DNA of 64,000 bases from Microbulbifer aggregans (GCF_001750105.1 NZ_CP014143.1:2945501-3009500), one strand, 5' to 3'. Counted from the stretch's first letter, positions 52,539 through 62,533 are shown. The notes: generated by a model from the letters alone, not told the origin. Translations and numbers: made by a program.

Positions 52539-53294
52539 TCAGCCCATATACATCCCGCCATTCACATGAATGGTCTCACCGGTCACGTAACCGCCTGCCT
52601 CACTGGCCAAAAAAGCGACAACGGATGCGATCTCCTCGGGGGCTCCAAGGCGACCGAGAGGAATTTTGCCCATCAGGGCTTCTCGCTGGGCTTCCGGTAA
52701 AACCTTGGTCATATCGGTATCGATAAAGCCCGGGGCAACGGTATTGACGGTGATGCCCCGTGAGCCTACCTCTGCAGCCAGTGAGCGGCCAAAGCCTGCA
52801 ACACCCGCCTTGGTGGCAGCGTAGTTGCTCTGGCCCGGGTTGCCCATACTGCCAACCACGGAACTGATATTAATGATGCGACCCCAGCGCGCCTTGGTCA
52901 TGTCTCGCAGGCAGGCTTTGCTGACGCGGTACACAGCGGTCAGGTTAGTCTCCAGAACAGACGCCCACTCATCATCTTTCATGCGCATCAGCAGGTTATC
53001 TTTGGTGATGCCGGCGTTGTTGACGAGAATTGTCGGTGCACCAAACTCAGCTTTCACGCTTTCCAGCAGGCCGGCCACGCTATCTGCACTGGTGACATCC
53101 AGCACCTTACCGCTACCTGCAATGCCTTTTTCGGCAAAGCGCTGGCTGATCTTTTCCGCCCCACCTTCGCTGGTTGCAGTGCCAATTACGATGGCGCCCT
53201 GCTCTCCCAGCATATCGGCAATTGCAGCGCCGATACCACGGCTGGCGCCAGTGACCAGAGCTACCCGGTCTTTTAAAGAAGTATTTAGTGTCAT
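52539..53294 (-). CDS. fabG: 3-oxoacyl-ACP reductase
   Basis: FabG reduces 3-oxoacyl-ACP with NADPH. The 251-aa SDR has the cofactor motif VTGASRGIGAAIA, NNAGITKDNLLMRM, the catalytic Ser-Tyr-Lys (ISSVVGSMGNPGQSNYAATKAG) and PGFIDTDMT. It starts 27 nt after fabD. Confidence 0.97.
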   Translation of the reverse strand: MTLNTSLKDRVALVTGASRGIGAAIADMLGEQGAIVIGTATSEGGAEKISQRFAEKGIAGSGKVLDVTSADSVAGLLESVKAEFGAPTILVNNAGITKDNLLMRMKDDEWASVLETNLTAVYRVSKACLRDMTKARWGRIINISSVVGSMGNPGQSNYAATKAGVAGFGRSLAAEVGSRGITVNTVAPGFIDTDMTKVLPEAQREALMGKIPLGRLGAPEEIASVVAFLASEAGGYVTGETIHVNGGMYMG

Positions 53295-53321
53295 TCTGTC
53301 TCTCGCTCCCGTTTACTGGGA

Positions 53322-54266
53322 TTACTGTGCAATCGTCTGCAGGGCTTCCTGCAGCTGGGCCGGCGCCTCAATATTGTGGCTGCTGAGCTGACGATCAATT
53401 CGCTTGGCGAGGCCCGCCAGGACTTTGCCCGGCCCACACTCAACGAGGATCTCAATGCCGTCCGCCGCCATCGACTGGACACAGGAAGTCCAACGAACGG
53501 GGCTGTAAATCTGCTCAACCATCAACTGCTTGATTGCCGCCGGGTCGGATTCTGTTTTGGCATGCACATTGTGCACAACCGGTACTTCCGGTGTGCGGAA
53601 CTCTGTCGCATCAATCTGAGGTGCGAGCTTTTCTGCCGCCGGGCGCATCAACTCCGTATGGAAGGGGGCGCTGACCGGCAGCGGCATCGCTCTCTTGGCT
53701 CCTGCCGCCTTACAGGCTTCAATCGCCCGCTCAACTGCAGCACTGCTACCGGCAATCACGACCTGACCCGGAGAGTTATAGTTGACTGCCGCAACTACTT
53801 CACCCTGGGCAGACTCACGGCAGGCGGCCTCTACGGCTGCGTCATCCAGGCCGATGACCGCGGCCATCGCGCCCTCGCCCGCAGGCACCGCCTCCTGCAT
53901 CAAGCGCCCGCGTTCACGAACAAGGCGCACCGCATCGGAGAAGTCGAGCACCCCGGCACATACCAGCGCGGACCACTCTCCGAGACTGTGACCGGCCATT
54001 CGGGCGGGGACTGCCCCACCGCGGGCTACCCACACGCGATACAGCGCCACACTGGCGGTAAGAAGAAGGGGTTGGGTGCGCTCAGTAAGGTTGATGTCCG
54101 CCTGCTCGCCATTCTGGCTTAAATCCCAGAGGTCGTAGCCGAGAACATCTGAGGCTTCGGAAAAAGTCTGCTGGACTTCAGGAAACTCAGCGGCCGCGTC
54201 CGCAAGCATACCTATCTGCTGCGAACCCTGACCGGGGAAAACGAATGCGAGCCGTGCACTGGTCAT
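53322..54266 (-). CDS. fabD: Malonyl-CoA:ACP transacylase
   Basis: FabD loads malonyl groups onto AcpP. The 314-aa protein has FPGQGSQQIGML, the nucleophile motif GHSLGEWSAL, and the catalytic His in VSAPFHTELM. I start it at ATG 54266, preceded by AAAGGATG; a longer frame to 54362 overlaps plsX. It lies 44 nt after plsX with no fabH in between, as in Pseudomonas rather than E. coli. Confidence 0.96.
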   Translation of the reverse strand: MTSARLAFVFPGQGSQQIGMLADAAAEFPEVQQTFSEASDVLGYDLWDLSQNGEQADINLTERTQPLLLTASVALYRVWVARGGAVPARMAGHSLGEWSALVCAGVLDFSDAVRLVRERGRLMQEAVPAGEGAMAAVIGLDDAAVEAACRESAQGEVVAAVNYNSPGQVVIAGSSAAVERAIEACKAAGAKRAMPLPVSAPFHTELMRPAAEKLAPQIDATEFRTPEVPVVHNVHAKTESDPAAIKQLMVEQIYSPVRWTSCVQSMAADGIEILVECGPGKVLAGLAKRIDRQLSSHNIEAPAQLQEALQTIAQ

Positions 54267-54310
54267 GGAACATCCTTTAACCTGGTTGGCGAAACGGGGC
54301 CGTGGCCTAC

Positions 54311-55321
54311 TTACGGCGCCAGGGCCCGACTCAATCGGCCGGCGAGGTCCGCCTCGGCACACTCTTTGGCAGTAATCATGGCCCGGTAAAACGCCTCACT
54401 ACTGGCGCCCCCGTGGCTCTTGATTACGTTGCCTTTTACCCCCAAAAAGCTGGCGCCATTATAGCGGGCGGGTTCCACCTGTGTACGCCATTTTCGCAAC
54501 AGTTTTATGGCCAATTGGCCAAAAAAACGCTTGAATGGATTCTTGCGCTCAATCGTGAACGCTTTTTGACCCATGAGTCGGATCACGCCCTCTGCGGACT
54601 TCATGGCGACATTCCCCATCAGCCCATCACAGACGACGACATCGGCAACGCCGGTGAAAATATCGTGCCCCTCGACAAAGCCAAAGTAGTCAATGCTCGA
54701 CTCGGATTCAAAAAGCTCCGCAGCACGCCGGATCTCTTCGGTGCCCTTATGTGGCTCCGCACCAATATTGAGCAGCGCCACTTTCAACTGCCGCTTTCCG
54801 GTATGGACGCGCTGGGCCTCGACTCCCATTCGCGCGAACTGGACCAGGTCCTCGGCCGAACAGTCAATATTCGCACCCAGGTCCAACAGAAAACAGGAGC
54901 CAGCCTCAGCGGGCAGTGATTTGCCCAGCGCCGGGCGACGCACACCCTCAATGGTTCCAAGGATGCTGCGACTGAGCGCAAGTAGTGCACCGGTGTTGCC
55001 CGATGTAACCATCGCATCTGCTTCGCCATCGGCAACGGCTTTCAGCGCACAGGCCATGGAAGAGTCACGCTTTCTACGTAGCGCATGAACCGGGTTGCAC
55101 TCCTGGGTGACAACCTGCTCACAGGGAACGACCTCTAGACGGTCAGCGACAGAGGTGGAGTGGAATTCGCGGAGAAGATCCTGAAGCTGAGGTGCTGGTC
55201 CGTAGAGCTTCAGACTCGCCAGGGGGAATCGTTGAAGGAATCTTATGCAGGCCGGAACGACAGAGCGGGGACCTAAGTCCCCGCCCATCGCATCCACGGC
55301 CAATCGTAATTGGCTGGACAA
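54311..55321 (-). CDS. plsX: Phosphate acyltransferase PlsX
   Basis: PlsX makes acyl-phosphate from acyl-ACP for phospholipid synthesis. The 336-aa protein begins SSQLRLAVDAMGGDLGPRSVVPA, has VTSGNTGALLALSR, LLDLGANIDCSAEDLVQFARMG and FVEGHDIFTGVADVVVCDGLMGNVAMKS. The start is TTG 55321, three bases after the rpmF stop. It is cotranscribed with rpmF and yceD. Confidence 0.96.
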   Translation of the reverse strand: MSSQLRLAVDAMGGDLGPRSVVPACIRFLQRFPLASLKLYGPAPQLQDLLREFHSTSVADRLEVVPCEQVVTQECNPVHALRRKRDSSMACALKAVADGEADAMVTSGNTGALLALSRSILGTIEGVRRPALGKSLPAEAGSCFLLDLGANIDCSAEDLVQFARMGVEAQRVHTGKRQLKVALLNIGAEPHKGTEEIRRAAELFESESSIDYFGFVEGHDIFTGVADVVVCDGLMGNVAMKSAEGVIRLMGQKAFTIERKNPFKRFFGQLAIKLLRKWRTQVEPARYNGASFLGVKGNVIKSHGGASSEAFYRAMITAKECAEADLAGRLSRALAP

Positions 55322-55324
55322 ACT

Positions 55325-55516
55325 TTACTCTTCTTCAGAGCCGCCGACTTCGATCACCTTGCGACCACGGTAGAAACCGTCTTTGGTCACGTGGTGACGA
55401 CGATGCTTCTCGCCAGTAGTCGGATCGACGGACAGAGTCGCACCTGCGCCCAGGGCGTCGTGAGAACGACGCATGCCGCGACGGGAACGAGTCTTTTTGT
55501 TTTGCTGAACAGCCAT
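55325..55516 (-). CDS. rpmF: Ribosomal protein bL32
   Basis: The 63-aa basic protein starts [22 protein letters not shown], the bL32 hallmark, and ends in an acidic GGSEEE. No zinc-binding cysteines are present (C-minus form). It lies between yceD and plsX in the conserved order. Confidence 0.97.
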   Translation of the reverse strand: MAVQQNKKTRSRRGMRRSHDALGAGATLSVDPTTGEKHRRHHVTKDGFYRGRKVIEVGGSEEE

Positions 55517-55589
55517 GGCTTGCTCCTAAAATAACCAAATTACACTGGAACCGGGGCGCCTACCGGCGAGCCCAACCCGTCGGCAACCA

Positions 55590-56252
55590 CTAGGATTTAT
55601 CCGACGAACCCTTCAACTGTTCCAGCACTTTAAAGGGGTTTTCCCGCTGCTCTCCCTGCTCTTCGGACTTGTCAGCGAACTGGAACTTGTCGCGCGCGAC
55701 ACATTCCTCGTCGTGATAAGCCACCATGGGCAGGTTGAGCAAAATCTCATCTTCCAGGACCTGGTACAGGTTGAGCTCATCGCCATCCTGTATCACAGGG
55801 TCCAGATCCTTGGGCAGTGATTTACCCTGCTCCTCAGACCATACAATTCCCCAGTGCACGCCAGCCTCAACCGACTCTGGCATGGGCTGCAGGCATCGCT
55901 GACAGAGCAACTGCACGTTGCAACTGACCTTGCCTTCAACTGCCATATGACGATTCAGGTCACGGCCGAAAGTCAGTTCCGCGCGCACATCGCCGTCAAC
56001 CGACTCAACTGCCGCAAGCAACCTGTCGAGGGCGCTTGCAGGCACAGTGCCGGAAAGCACCTGCTCCCGCTGTACCAACTTGCGGGCATCCACGATCTTT
56101 GGAATCGTATCCGCCTGCTGACTTGCACCTCCAGCCATTCTCAGAGCCTCCCTGAACACATCTGGCAAGGGCCCCTCTGAGCGGCCGGCGACGCCTCTGA
56201 GGGCACCGCGAACACTGGGGGTATCGACATAAGCGCGCAATTCTATGGACAA
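55590..56252 (-). CDS. yceD: YceD/DUF177 family protein
   Basis: YceD-type proteins accompany rpmF almost everywhere and are linked to 23S rRNA accumulation. The 220-aa protein has the DUF177 core with LLCQRCLQPMPESV and a later HDEEC, possible metal ligands, and a hydrophilic C-terminus ending KGSSDKS. The start is TTG 56252 with AAGGG 9 nt upstream; an ATG in another frame between them ends after four codons. It is divergent from maf. Confidence 0.92.
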   Translation of the reverse strand: MSIELRAYVDTPSVRGALRGVAGRSEGPLPDVFREALRMAGGASQQADTIPKIVDARKLVQREQVLSGTVPASALDRLLAAVESVDGDVRAELTFGRDLNRHMAVEGKVSCNVQLLCQRCLQPMPESVEAGVHWGIVWSEEQGKSLPKDLDPVIQDGDELNLYQVLEDEILLNLPMVAYHDEECVARDKFQFADKSEEQGEQRENPFKVLEQLKGSSDKS

Positions 56253-56338
56253 GCCATACCCTTGTCAAAACAATTCCACCGCCGCTACATTGGCCAGAAA
56301 TCGGGCCTATCCACGCTGCCAGCCTCAGGAGAATATCC

Positions 56339-56929
56339 ATGCCTCGCCAACTGATTCTAGCTTCCAGTTCTCCCTACCGCCGGCAACTGCTGCAACGACT
56401 CCAGCTACCGTTTGAATGCAGCTCACCCCATATAAATGAAGAAGCAACGGTCGGAGAGACTCCCGAAGCGCTGGCGGGACGCCTTGCCAGCGAAAAGGCG
56501 CAAGCACTGGCCGCCCGCTTTCCTGACGCGCTCATCATTGGCTCGGACCAGGTCGCGGACCTTCAGGGGCAGGCCCTGGGCAAACCGGGCAACCTGGAAA
56601 CAGCCCGCGAACAGCTACTGGCATGCAGCGGTGAACAGGTTGTATTTCATACAGGGCTAAGCCTGCTGGATACCGCCACCGGCCAACAGCGCACCGAAGT
56701 GGACCGGTTTACCGTTCACTTCCGCAAACTCTCAGAGCAGCAGATTCTGAACTACCTGAACCGGGAACAGCCCTTTGATTGTGCCGGATCGTTCAAAGTG
56801 GAAGGGTTGGGGATCGCACTCTTCGAGAAAATGGAAGGATCAGACCACAATTCACTGATCGGACTCCCATTAATTCGACTGGTTAGCCTACTGAGTGAGT
56901 TCGGCCTGCCCCCGCTGGAGCAACCCTGA
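56339..56929 (+). CDS. Maf-like nucleotide pyrophosphatase (YceF type)
   Basis: The 196-aa Maf protein starts PRQLILASSSPYRRQLLQRLQLPFECSSP and has the catalytic region IIGSDQVADLQG, LGKPGN and the DRFTVHFRKLSEQQILNYL and CAGSFKVEGLGIALFEKMEGSDHNSLIGLPL blocks. This subgroup (YceF) hydrolyses 7-methyl-GTP in E. coli; sister groups cut dTTP/UTP. It converges with the HAD gene 24 nt away, with no visible terminator. Confidence 0.92.
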   Translation: MPRQLILASSSPYRRQLLQRLQLPFECSSPHINEEATVGETPEALAGRLASEKAQALAARFPDALIIGSDQVADLQGQALGKPGNLETAREQLLACSGEQVVFHTGLSLLDTATGQQRTEVDRFTVHFRKLSEQQILNYLNREQPFDCAGSFKVEGLGIALFEKMEGSDHNSLIGLPLIRLVSLLSEFGLPPLEQP

Positions 56930-56953
56930 CAACCGACCGAGAGCAGCCCGGCG

Positions 56954-57598
56954 TCAGGACACCAGAGGTGGCCAGCTAAGCAGCTCCGGAAAGTGATCGA
57001 TGATTGCGCTGGGTCCACAGGCCTGCAGGCGCTCGGGATGGTGGACTCCGTAACTCACCCCTACGGCTGCCATATCCAGAGCCGCGGCCATCTGCAGGTC
57101 ATAGACCGTATCGCCCACCATCACCGCTTCTTCTACCGGGATCCCGGTCTCCAGCAATAGCTCTCGCAACATCCGCGGATGCGGTTTTGACGCCGTCTCG
57201 TCAGCACACCGACTGGCAACGAACAGAGCACCCAGCCCGTGGTCTTCGAACTCGCGATTGAGCCCACGTCGACTCTTCCCGGTCGCCACGGCCAACTGAT
57301 GGCCATCGCTCTGCAAGCGATCCAGAGTTTCGAGCACGCCATCGAAGAGCGGCAGGGGCTCAGAGCGCGCCGCCAGCCACTCATCCGCATAGAACTGGCG
57401 CATACTGTCCCGCTGCTCCATGGACGCCTCAGGAAAGAGGCTGCTCACCGCCTCTGGCAATCCGAGACCAATAATGTTGCCGATCGCCTCGGGGTGGAGC
57501 ACCGGCAGCCCTGCGCGATCCGCAGCCCGCTGCATACAGAAGACAATACGGGCCTCGGAATTACAGACAGTACCGTCCCAATCAAGAATCACCAGCAT
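56954..57598 (-). CDS. HAD-IA phosphatase (phosphoglycolate phosphatase-like)
   Basis: This 214-aa protein has HAD motif I DWDGTVCNSE (Asp nucleophile pair), motif II VATGKS, motif III lysine in ASKPHPRM and motif IV VGDTVYDLQMA. It belongs to the Gph/PgmB-like branch; the substrate is unknown. It follows rluC on the minus strand by 27 nt, as in Pseudomonas. Confidence 0.9.
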   Translation of the reverse strand: MLVILDWDGTVCNSEARIVFCMQRAADRAGLPVLHPEAIGNIIGLGLPEAVSSLFPEASMEQRDSMRQFYADEWLAARSEPLPLFDGVLETLDRLQSDGHQLAVATGKSRRGLNREFEDHGLGALFVASRCADETASKPHPRMLRELLLETGIPVEEAVMVGDTVYDLQMAAALDMAAVGVSYGVHHPERLQACGPSAIIDHFPELLSWPPLVS

Positions 57599-57625
57599 CT
57601 CAGTCCTACCTCTCCAAATGCCTCG

Positions 57626-58648
57626 CTAGGCCTGTGCCGGAAGCTCAGCCCCGGAGCGCAGGTTGGACAAGACAAGCTCCAGCTCCTCCGAGAGAGGCGC
57701 CTCCACCTTAACCTTCTGCCCATCGGGCAAGGTACACCCGACAAGGGCAGAATGAAGAAACAGCCGCTTCAGACCTACAGCCCGAAAGGCCTTATTGACA
57801 TCATCAGCGGTGTACTTGGCATCGCCCGCCAGCGGGCAGCCGACAAACTGTGCGTGAACCCGGATCTGATGAGTGCGCCCGGTCACCGGCTCAGCTGCGA
57901 GCAGGGTCGCACCCGAAAATCGCTCCAGCACCTGGAAACGCGTCTCGCTGGCCTTACCTTCCGGGTCAACAGAGACCATACGCTCTCCGCTCTTGAGCGT
58001 GTTTTTTCTCAGGGGCGCCTCTACCACCCGCCGCCCCCGGGGCCATTTACCGGCAGCCAGGGCCAGGTAGGATTTCTCCATGCGCCCGCCGCGCAACTCC
58101 GTCTGCACATGCTTTAGCACAGAGCGCTTGCGCGCCACCATGATCGCGCCACTGGTATCCCTGTCCAGCCGGTGCACCAGCTCCATGAACTGGCTTTCAG
58201 GAAACATCTGGCGAAGCACCTCAATCAGGCCCAACCGGACGCCGCTGCCACCATGCACTGCCAGGCCAGCCGGCTTATTGATGACCAGAAGCCCATTCGC
58301 ATCATAGAGTATGGATTCTTGCACCAGCTGACGCAGCTGGTCCCCGGCCACCGGCGCTGGAGCCTGCTCTGCGGTCCGCACGGGCGGCACTCGCACCACA
58401 TCTCCCGCCTGGAGCTTGTACTCCGCTTTCACTCGACCTTTATTGACGCGCACCTCACCCTTGCGGAGGATCCTGTAGATGCGCGAACGCGGCACACCTT
58501 TCAGGCGCGCCTGGAGAAAATTGTCGATCCGCTGGCCCGCCAGCTCACCCGGCACGGTGAGAAACTGGACACCGGGAGCACCGGATGTGGGAGTGGCTAC
58601 AGATTTGCCGGCCCCTGAGGCATCGGCGGAGGGGTGTTTACTTCGCAT
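57626..58648 (-). CDS. rluC: 23S rRNA pseudouridine synthase RluC
   Basis: RluC modifies U955, U2504 and U2580 of 23S rRNA in E. coli. The 340-aa protein has an N-terminal S4 domain (GQRIDNFLQARLKGVPRSRIYRILRKGEVRVNKGRV) and a catalytic domain with MELVHRLDRDTSGAIMVAR (nucleophile Asp) and VTGRTHQIRVHAQFVG. I start it at ATG 58648, consistent with a short Ser/Ala-rich leader; a frame open to 58816 would run into the rne leader. It is divergent from rne, as in E. coli. Confidence 0.94.
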   Translation of the reverse strand: MRSKHPSADASGAGKSVATPTSGAPGVQFLTVPGELAGQRIDNFLQARLKGVPRSRIYRILRKGEVRVNKGRVKAEYKLQAGDVVRVPPVRTAEQAPAPVAGDQLRQLVQESILYDANGLLVINKPAGLAVHGGSGVRLGLIEVLRQMFPESQFMELVHRLDRDTSGAIMVARKRSVLKHVQTELRGGRMEKSYLALAAGKWPRGRRVVEAPLRKNTLKSGERMVSVDPEGKASETRFQVLERFSGATLLAAEPVTGRTHQIRVHAQFVGCPLAGDAKYTADDVNKAFRAVGLKRLFLHSALVGCTLPDGQKVKVEAPLSEELELVLSNLRSGAELPAQA

Positions 58649-59399
58649 CGGCGAATGATAGCGGGCCCAGGCTACCAATTGAAGCGCCCCTGCCCCCGTG
58701 CTATATTCGGCCGGCCTGAATTGGGCTGGTTTTCGGCGGTGTGCGGCACTATGAGGTAGCCACAGGCACCGCTCCAGAGAAAATACCGCCAATCGGCCGG
58801 TGCGTGCGACCAGCACGTCATCAACAAAACTCTGCCGGCCAGGTCGCTCACCTAGAGAATATTACGGAGCACCTCGTCGGCCACAAGGTCCCGCCTAACA
58901 GCGGGTGTTTATGCGAAGGTAAGACGGGCTGAAGCCCGCAGCGCTTGAAGTTAAGACTCAATCAGTTACGTCCCGCTCTGTCGACATGTGCCAGCGACCG
59001 CACTGGCAACCCGGAAAGCATCGGTAACCCGGCTTCCGGAGACACAAAATAGATGACCAGAGGGCCCGGCCAAAAGCCAGCCGGAACAGAGCCTTGAAAA
59101 GACGTAAACCTCGCCGCCCGAGTTACCAAGAAATCGGGGCGGCGCCCGGGAGTACCGCCTCTGTGAGGCCGGAGCGAAACCGGGTAGTACTGAAACAGTG
59201 GTGCTAAAGGTGCCAACGGGTTTCGCGATGCTATGCGCGCCCGGAGTTTAAGCAGTGAGACTGCCCCTGATCTCCCCCGCAAACGCCGGGTGGAGATTCA
59301 GAGTCCGTCCCTGCCCGCCCCACGCCTGTGCGCGGGGCCACAAAGAGCCTGCGAACTTCAGTGTCCTGCCTTTGCGCAAAGCAAGGACTAACGACACGC
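58649..59399 (+). other. rluC-rne intergenic region and rne leader
   Basis: This 751-bp gap has no credible gene and is likely to include a long rne 5' untranslated region, as in E. coli where it mediates autoregulation. It contains several stems: CGGGCT-GA-AGCCCG near 58926-58939; CCGCCCGA pairing with TCGGGGCGG across 59116-59144; and other GC pairings. The ribosome site AAGGA is at 59384-59388 before ATG 59400. Confidence 0.55.
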
Positions 59400-62300
59400 A
59401 TGAAGAGAATGCTGATCAACGCAACTCAACCTGAAGAGTTGCGCGTTGCCCTGGTCGACGGCCAGTGGCTGTACGACCTCGATATCGAAAACCGCACCCG
59501 CCAGCAGAAAAAGGCGAACATCTACAAGGGCAAGATCACCCGCGTAGAACCCTCTCTCGAAGCTGCCTTCGTCGACTACGGCGAGGAGCGTCATGGCTTC
59601 CTCCCCCTCAAGGAAATTTCCCGCGAGTACTTCCTGAAGCAGCCCAAAGACATCGAGGGTCGCGTCAAGATCAAAGACGTGGTCAAGGAAGGAATGGAGG
59701 TCATTGTCCAGGTGGACAAAGAGGAGCGCGGCAACAAAGGCGCGGCCCTGACCACATTCATCAGCCTCGCCGGTCGCTACCTGGTGCTGATGCCGAACAA
59801 TCCCCGCGCCGGTGGCATCTCCCGCCGCATCGAAGGTGATGAGCGCTCGGATCTGCGCGATGCCCTCTCAGAGGTCGAAGTACCCTCGGGCATGGGTATC
59901 ATCGTGCGTACCGCCGGCGTAGGCCGCAGCGGTGAAGAGCTTCAGTGGGACCTCAATTACCTCCTGCAGCTCTGGGATGCCATCAAAACTGAAGCTGACA
60001 CCTCCAAGGCGCCGCATTTCCTGTTCCAGGAGAGCAACGTCATCATTCGCGCAATCCGCGATTACATGCGCGATGACATCGGTGAGGTCATCGTCGATGA
60101 CAAGGGTGCCTACCAGCTGGCGGCGGAATTTGCCCGCCAGGTGATGCCCCAGTACGCCAGCAAGGTGAAGTATTACGAAGACGCCATTCCGCTCTTCAAT
60201 CGCTACCAGATCGAAAGCCAGATCGAGACCGCCTTTGAGCGCGAAGTGAAGCTGCCGTCCGGCGGCTCCATCGTCATCGACGTGACCGAGGCCCTGGTAT
60301 CCATCGACATCAACTCCTCCCGCGCCACCAAAGGTGGGGATATCGAGGAGACCGCCCGCAATATCAACCTGGAGGCGGCAGACGAGATCGCTCGCCAGCT
60401 GCGCCTGCGTGATATGGGTGGCCTGGTGGTCATCGATTTCATCGATATGCAGAACAAGTCCAACCAGCGTGAAGTCGAAAAGCGCATGGAGAAGGCCCTG
60501 AGCATGGACCGCGCCCGCGTCCAGATCGGCCGCATCTCCCGCTTCGGCCTCCTGGAGATGTCGCGACAGCGCCTGCGCCCCTCCCTTGGCGAGACCACCT
60601 TCCGCGTCTGCCCCCGCTGTAGCGGCCAGGGCACCATTCGCGGTACCAAGTCGCTCGCACTCTCCATCCTGAGACTGGTGGAGGAAGAGGCCAAGAAAGA
60701 GCGCAGTGCTGAGATTCGCGCGATCTGCCCGGTGAACGTGGCGACCTACCTGCTCAATGAGAAGCGCGGTGCGATTTCCAATATCGAAGCTCGTAACAAG
60801 ACCCGTGTAGTCGTGGTGCCCAATGCGGAACTGGAAACGCCGCACTTCGAGGTTCAGCGTCTTCGTGATGACGACACCGCCACGCTGGAAACCTCTTACA
60901 AGATCGCCGGCACAATCGAAGACACCACCGCCAAGGCTGAAGAGGAGCCGCTGCGCCCGATCGCCCAGCCGGCTGTACAGCAGATCACACACACCGCTCC
61001 TGCTCCGACTCCGGTGGCCAAGCCGAAGAAGAAGGAAAAAGAAGAGGAAAAGGCCGAGCCCGGCCTGATCAAGCGCCTGATTGCCGCTATCGCCGCCCTG
61101 TTCTCTGGCGAAGAGGAGACCACTAAGAAGCACAAGAAGACCAAGGGTCGCGGCAAGAACTACCAGCAGCGCAACCGTGGCCAGCGCCGCGGTGGTCGTG
61201 GCAATCGTGGCCAGCGTCGCCGTGAGGAAGGTGACAAGCGCGAACAGGCCCGTGATGAAAAACGTGCGGACAAACGCGAGGAACGCAAGCAGGACAAGCG
61301 CGAAGAGCGTAAAGAGGACAAGCGCGAGGAGTCCAGGGACGAGACCAGTGCCGAGCGTCCCCAGCGCCGTCGTCGCCGTCGTCGCGGTGGAGAAGGACGC
61401 CGTCGTCGGGAAGAACAGCAGGCCACTGCCACCGAGCAGGAAAACCAGGTGGTAGAAGAAGCTACGGAGGAATCCGTTGCGTCTTCCACTGATGAACAGC
61501 GTCCTGCGCGTCGCCCCAGTAATGTACGCGGCCGCCCACAGCCCCGTCGCCGTGGACGCCGGGGCGGCAACGCCGCTGCAGCAGCCGTGGCCCAGAACCA
61601 GGAAGAGCTGAACCAGGAGGTTAACGAGGCGATCGACGAAGCCGAGGGTGAGGCCAAGGTTTCCGCTGACAAGCAACGCTCTCAGAAAGACAAGACCCAG
61701 GCCCCTGAAGCATCTGTGCCCGCAGAGACTGCGGAAACTGCAAAGCCGGCCGCTGCAGAGCCTCAGGCTGAGAAGAAGCGCAAGCCGACTCCCGCAGCAC
61801 AGCCGCAGGCTGAAGTAGTCGAGCCCCAGCAGAAAGAGCAGCCTGAAGAGCGCCCAGCCCCCGAGGCGACTGCTCCGGCCGAGGTTACTGAGACCGCACC
61901 TTCTGCCACTCCCGAGAAGGTCCAGGCCCCGGTAGCCGCTGAAAAAGCCGCACCGAAAGCTGAACCGGAAGCGGCGGAGCAGGCACCGGTAGCGGAGAGC
62001 GAGACGCTTGCGGAACAGGCGGTTGCTGAAGTTGCCGCTGAAGAGCCCGCACCTGTTAAAGGAGAGGACGCCGAAAAGGCAAAGGTGGACTACGCCACTT
62101 CCGAGGCCGAGGAATTTGCTCTGGATGTTGCCGCAGAGGAAGCGCCTTCTGTGACCACCGCAGCTGAGGCTCCGGCCGCCGAGCAAGCCCCGATGACTCG
62201 CGCCAGCAACGATCCGCGGGTAAATCCCCGGCCATTGCAGGAGCTTGCGATCGTGACCGAGCATCGCGATATCGGCGAACTCCGCCCGCTGGATACTGCG

Positions 62301-62417
62301 CAACCCGCTGGCATCCAGCACGCACCGCGCCAGCTGGAACGCCCCGCCAATGATCCGCGGGTCTCCCGCCGGGCGGAGCAGGCCAACGACAGCGGTAACG
62401 ACGCCGAGGTAGGCTGA
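59400..62417 (+). CDS. rne: Ribonuclease E
   Basis: RNase E is the main mRNA-decay endonuclease and the degradosome scaffold. The 1005-aa protein has the S1/RNase-H-like catalytic half (1-510) with [24 protein letters not shown], catalytic Asp303 (SIDINSSR) and Asp346 (VVIDFIDMQ), and the zinc-link CPRCSGQG (404-411), all at E. coli numbering. An amphipathic membrane-anchor-like helix [16 protein letters not shown] starts near 555. A charged RNA-binding stretch follows with KREER repeats at about 625-641, then an Ala/Glu/Pro-rich spacer and two NDPR motifs near 937 and 984. Start ATG 59400 matches [10 protein letters not shown] of E. coli. Length and motifs look like the Pseudomonas-type scaffold. 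Confidence 0.97.
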   Translation: MKRMLINATQPEELRVALVDGQWLYDLDIENRTRQQKKANIYKGKITRVEPSLEAAFVDYGEERHGFLPLKEISREYFLKQPKDIEGRVKIKDVVKEGMEVIVQVDKEERGNKGAALTTFISLAGRYLVLMPNNPRAGGISRRIEGDERSDLRDALSEVEVPSGMGIIVRTAGVGRSGEELQWDLNYLLQLWDAIKTEADTSKAPHFLFQESNVIIRAIRDYMRDDIGEVIVDDKGAYQLAAEFARQVMPQYASKVKYYEDAIPLFNRYQIESQIETAFEREVKLPSGGSIVIDVTEALVSIDINSSRATKGGDIEETARNINLEAADEIARQLRLRDMGGLVVIDFIDMQNKSNQREVEKRMEKALSMDRARVQIGRISRFGLLEMSRQRLRPSLGETTFRVCPRCSGQGTIRGTKSLALSILRLVEEEAKKERSAEIRAICPVNVATYLLNEKRGAISNIEARNKTRVVVVPNAELETPHFEVQRLRDDDTATLETSYKIAGTIEDTTAKAEEEPLRPIAQPAVQQITHTAPAPTPVAKPKKKEKEEEKAEPGLIKRLIAAIAALFSGEEETTKKHKKTKGRGKNYQQRNRGQRRGGRGNRGQRRREEGDKREQARDEKRADKREERKQDKREERKEDKREESRDETSAERPQRRRRRRRGGEGRRRREEQQATATEQENQVVEEATEESVASSTDEQRPARRPSNVRGRPQPRRRGRRGGNAAAAAVAQNQEELNQEVNEAIDEAEGEAKVSADKQRSQKDKTQAPEASVPAETAETAKPAAAEPQAEKKRKPTPAAQPQAEVVEPQQKEQPEERPAPEATAPAEVTETAPSATPEKVQAPVAAEKAAPKAEPEAAEQAPVAESETLAEQAVAEVAAEEPAPVKGEDAEKAKVDYATSEAEEFALDVAAEEAPSVTTAAEAPAAEQAPMTRASNDPRVNPRPLQELAIVTEHRDIGELRPLDTAQPAGIQHAPRQLERPANDPRVSRRAEQANDSGNDAEVG

Positions 62418-62422
62418 TGATC

Positions 62423-62461
62423 TGGCTTAGCCGCATTTTGTTCAAAAATGCGGCTAAGCCA
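62423..62461 (+). terminator. 17-bp perfect hairpin directly after rne
   Basis: TGGCTTAGCCGCATTTT pairs fully with AAAATGCGGCTAAGCCA around a 5-nt loop (GTTCA), starting 5 nt after the rne stop. The downstream sequence (TTGAACTAGCTAAAAAAATT) lacks a U-run, so it may be a terminator of another kind or an RNA-stabilising structure. Confidence 0.6.
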
Positions 62462-62491
62462 TTGAACTAGCTAAAAAAATTGTCCGCGCCC

Positions 62492-62519
62492 TTGTACCCG
62501 TAAATCGTCCCGGTATAAT
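62492..62519 (+). promoter_or_regulatory. Promoter of tRNA-Ser
   Basis: TTGTAC (62492-62497), 16-bp spacer, perfect TATAAT (62514-62519), followed by GC-rich GCGCC before the tRNA, as in stringently controlled stable-RNA promoters. Confidence 0.75.
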
Positions 62520-62533
62520 GCGCCAGACAAATT

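Noticed and set aside
59868-62321. Minus-strand open frame of 817 codons opposite rne
   Set aside because: It mirrors the rne coding sequence; its low-complexity Leu/Gly/Arg runs are the complement of the Ala/Glu/Arg-rich RNase E tail.
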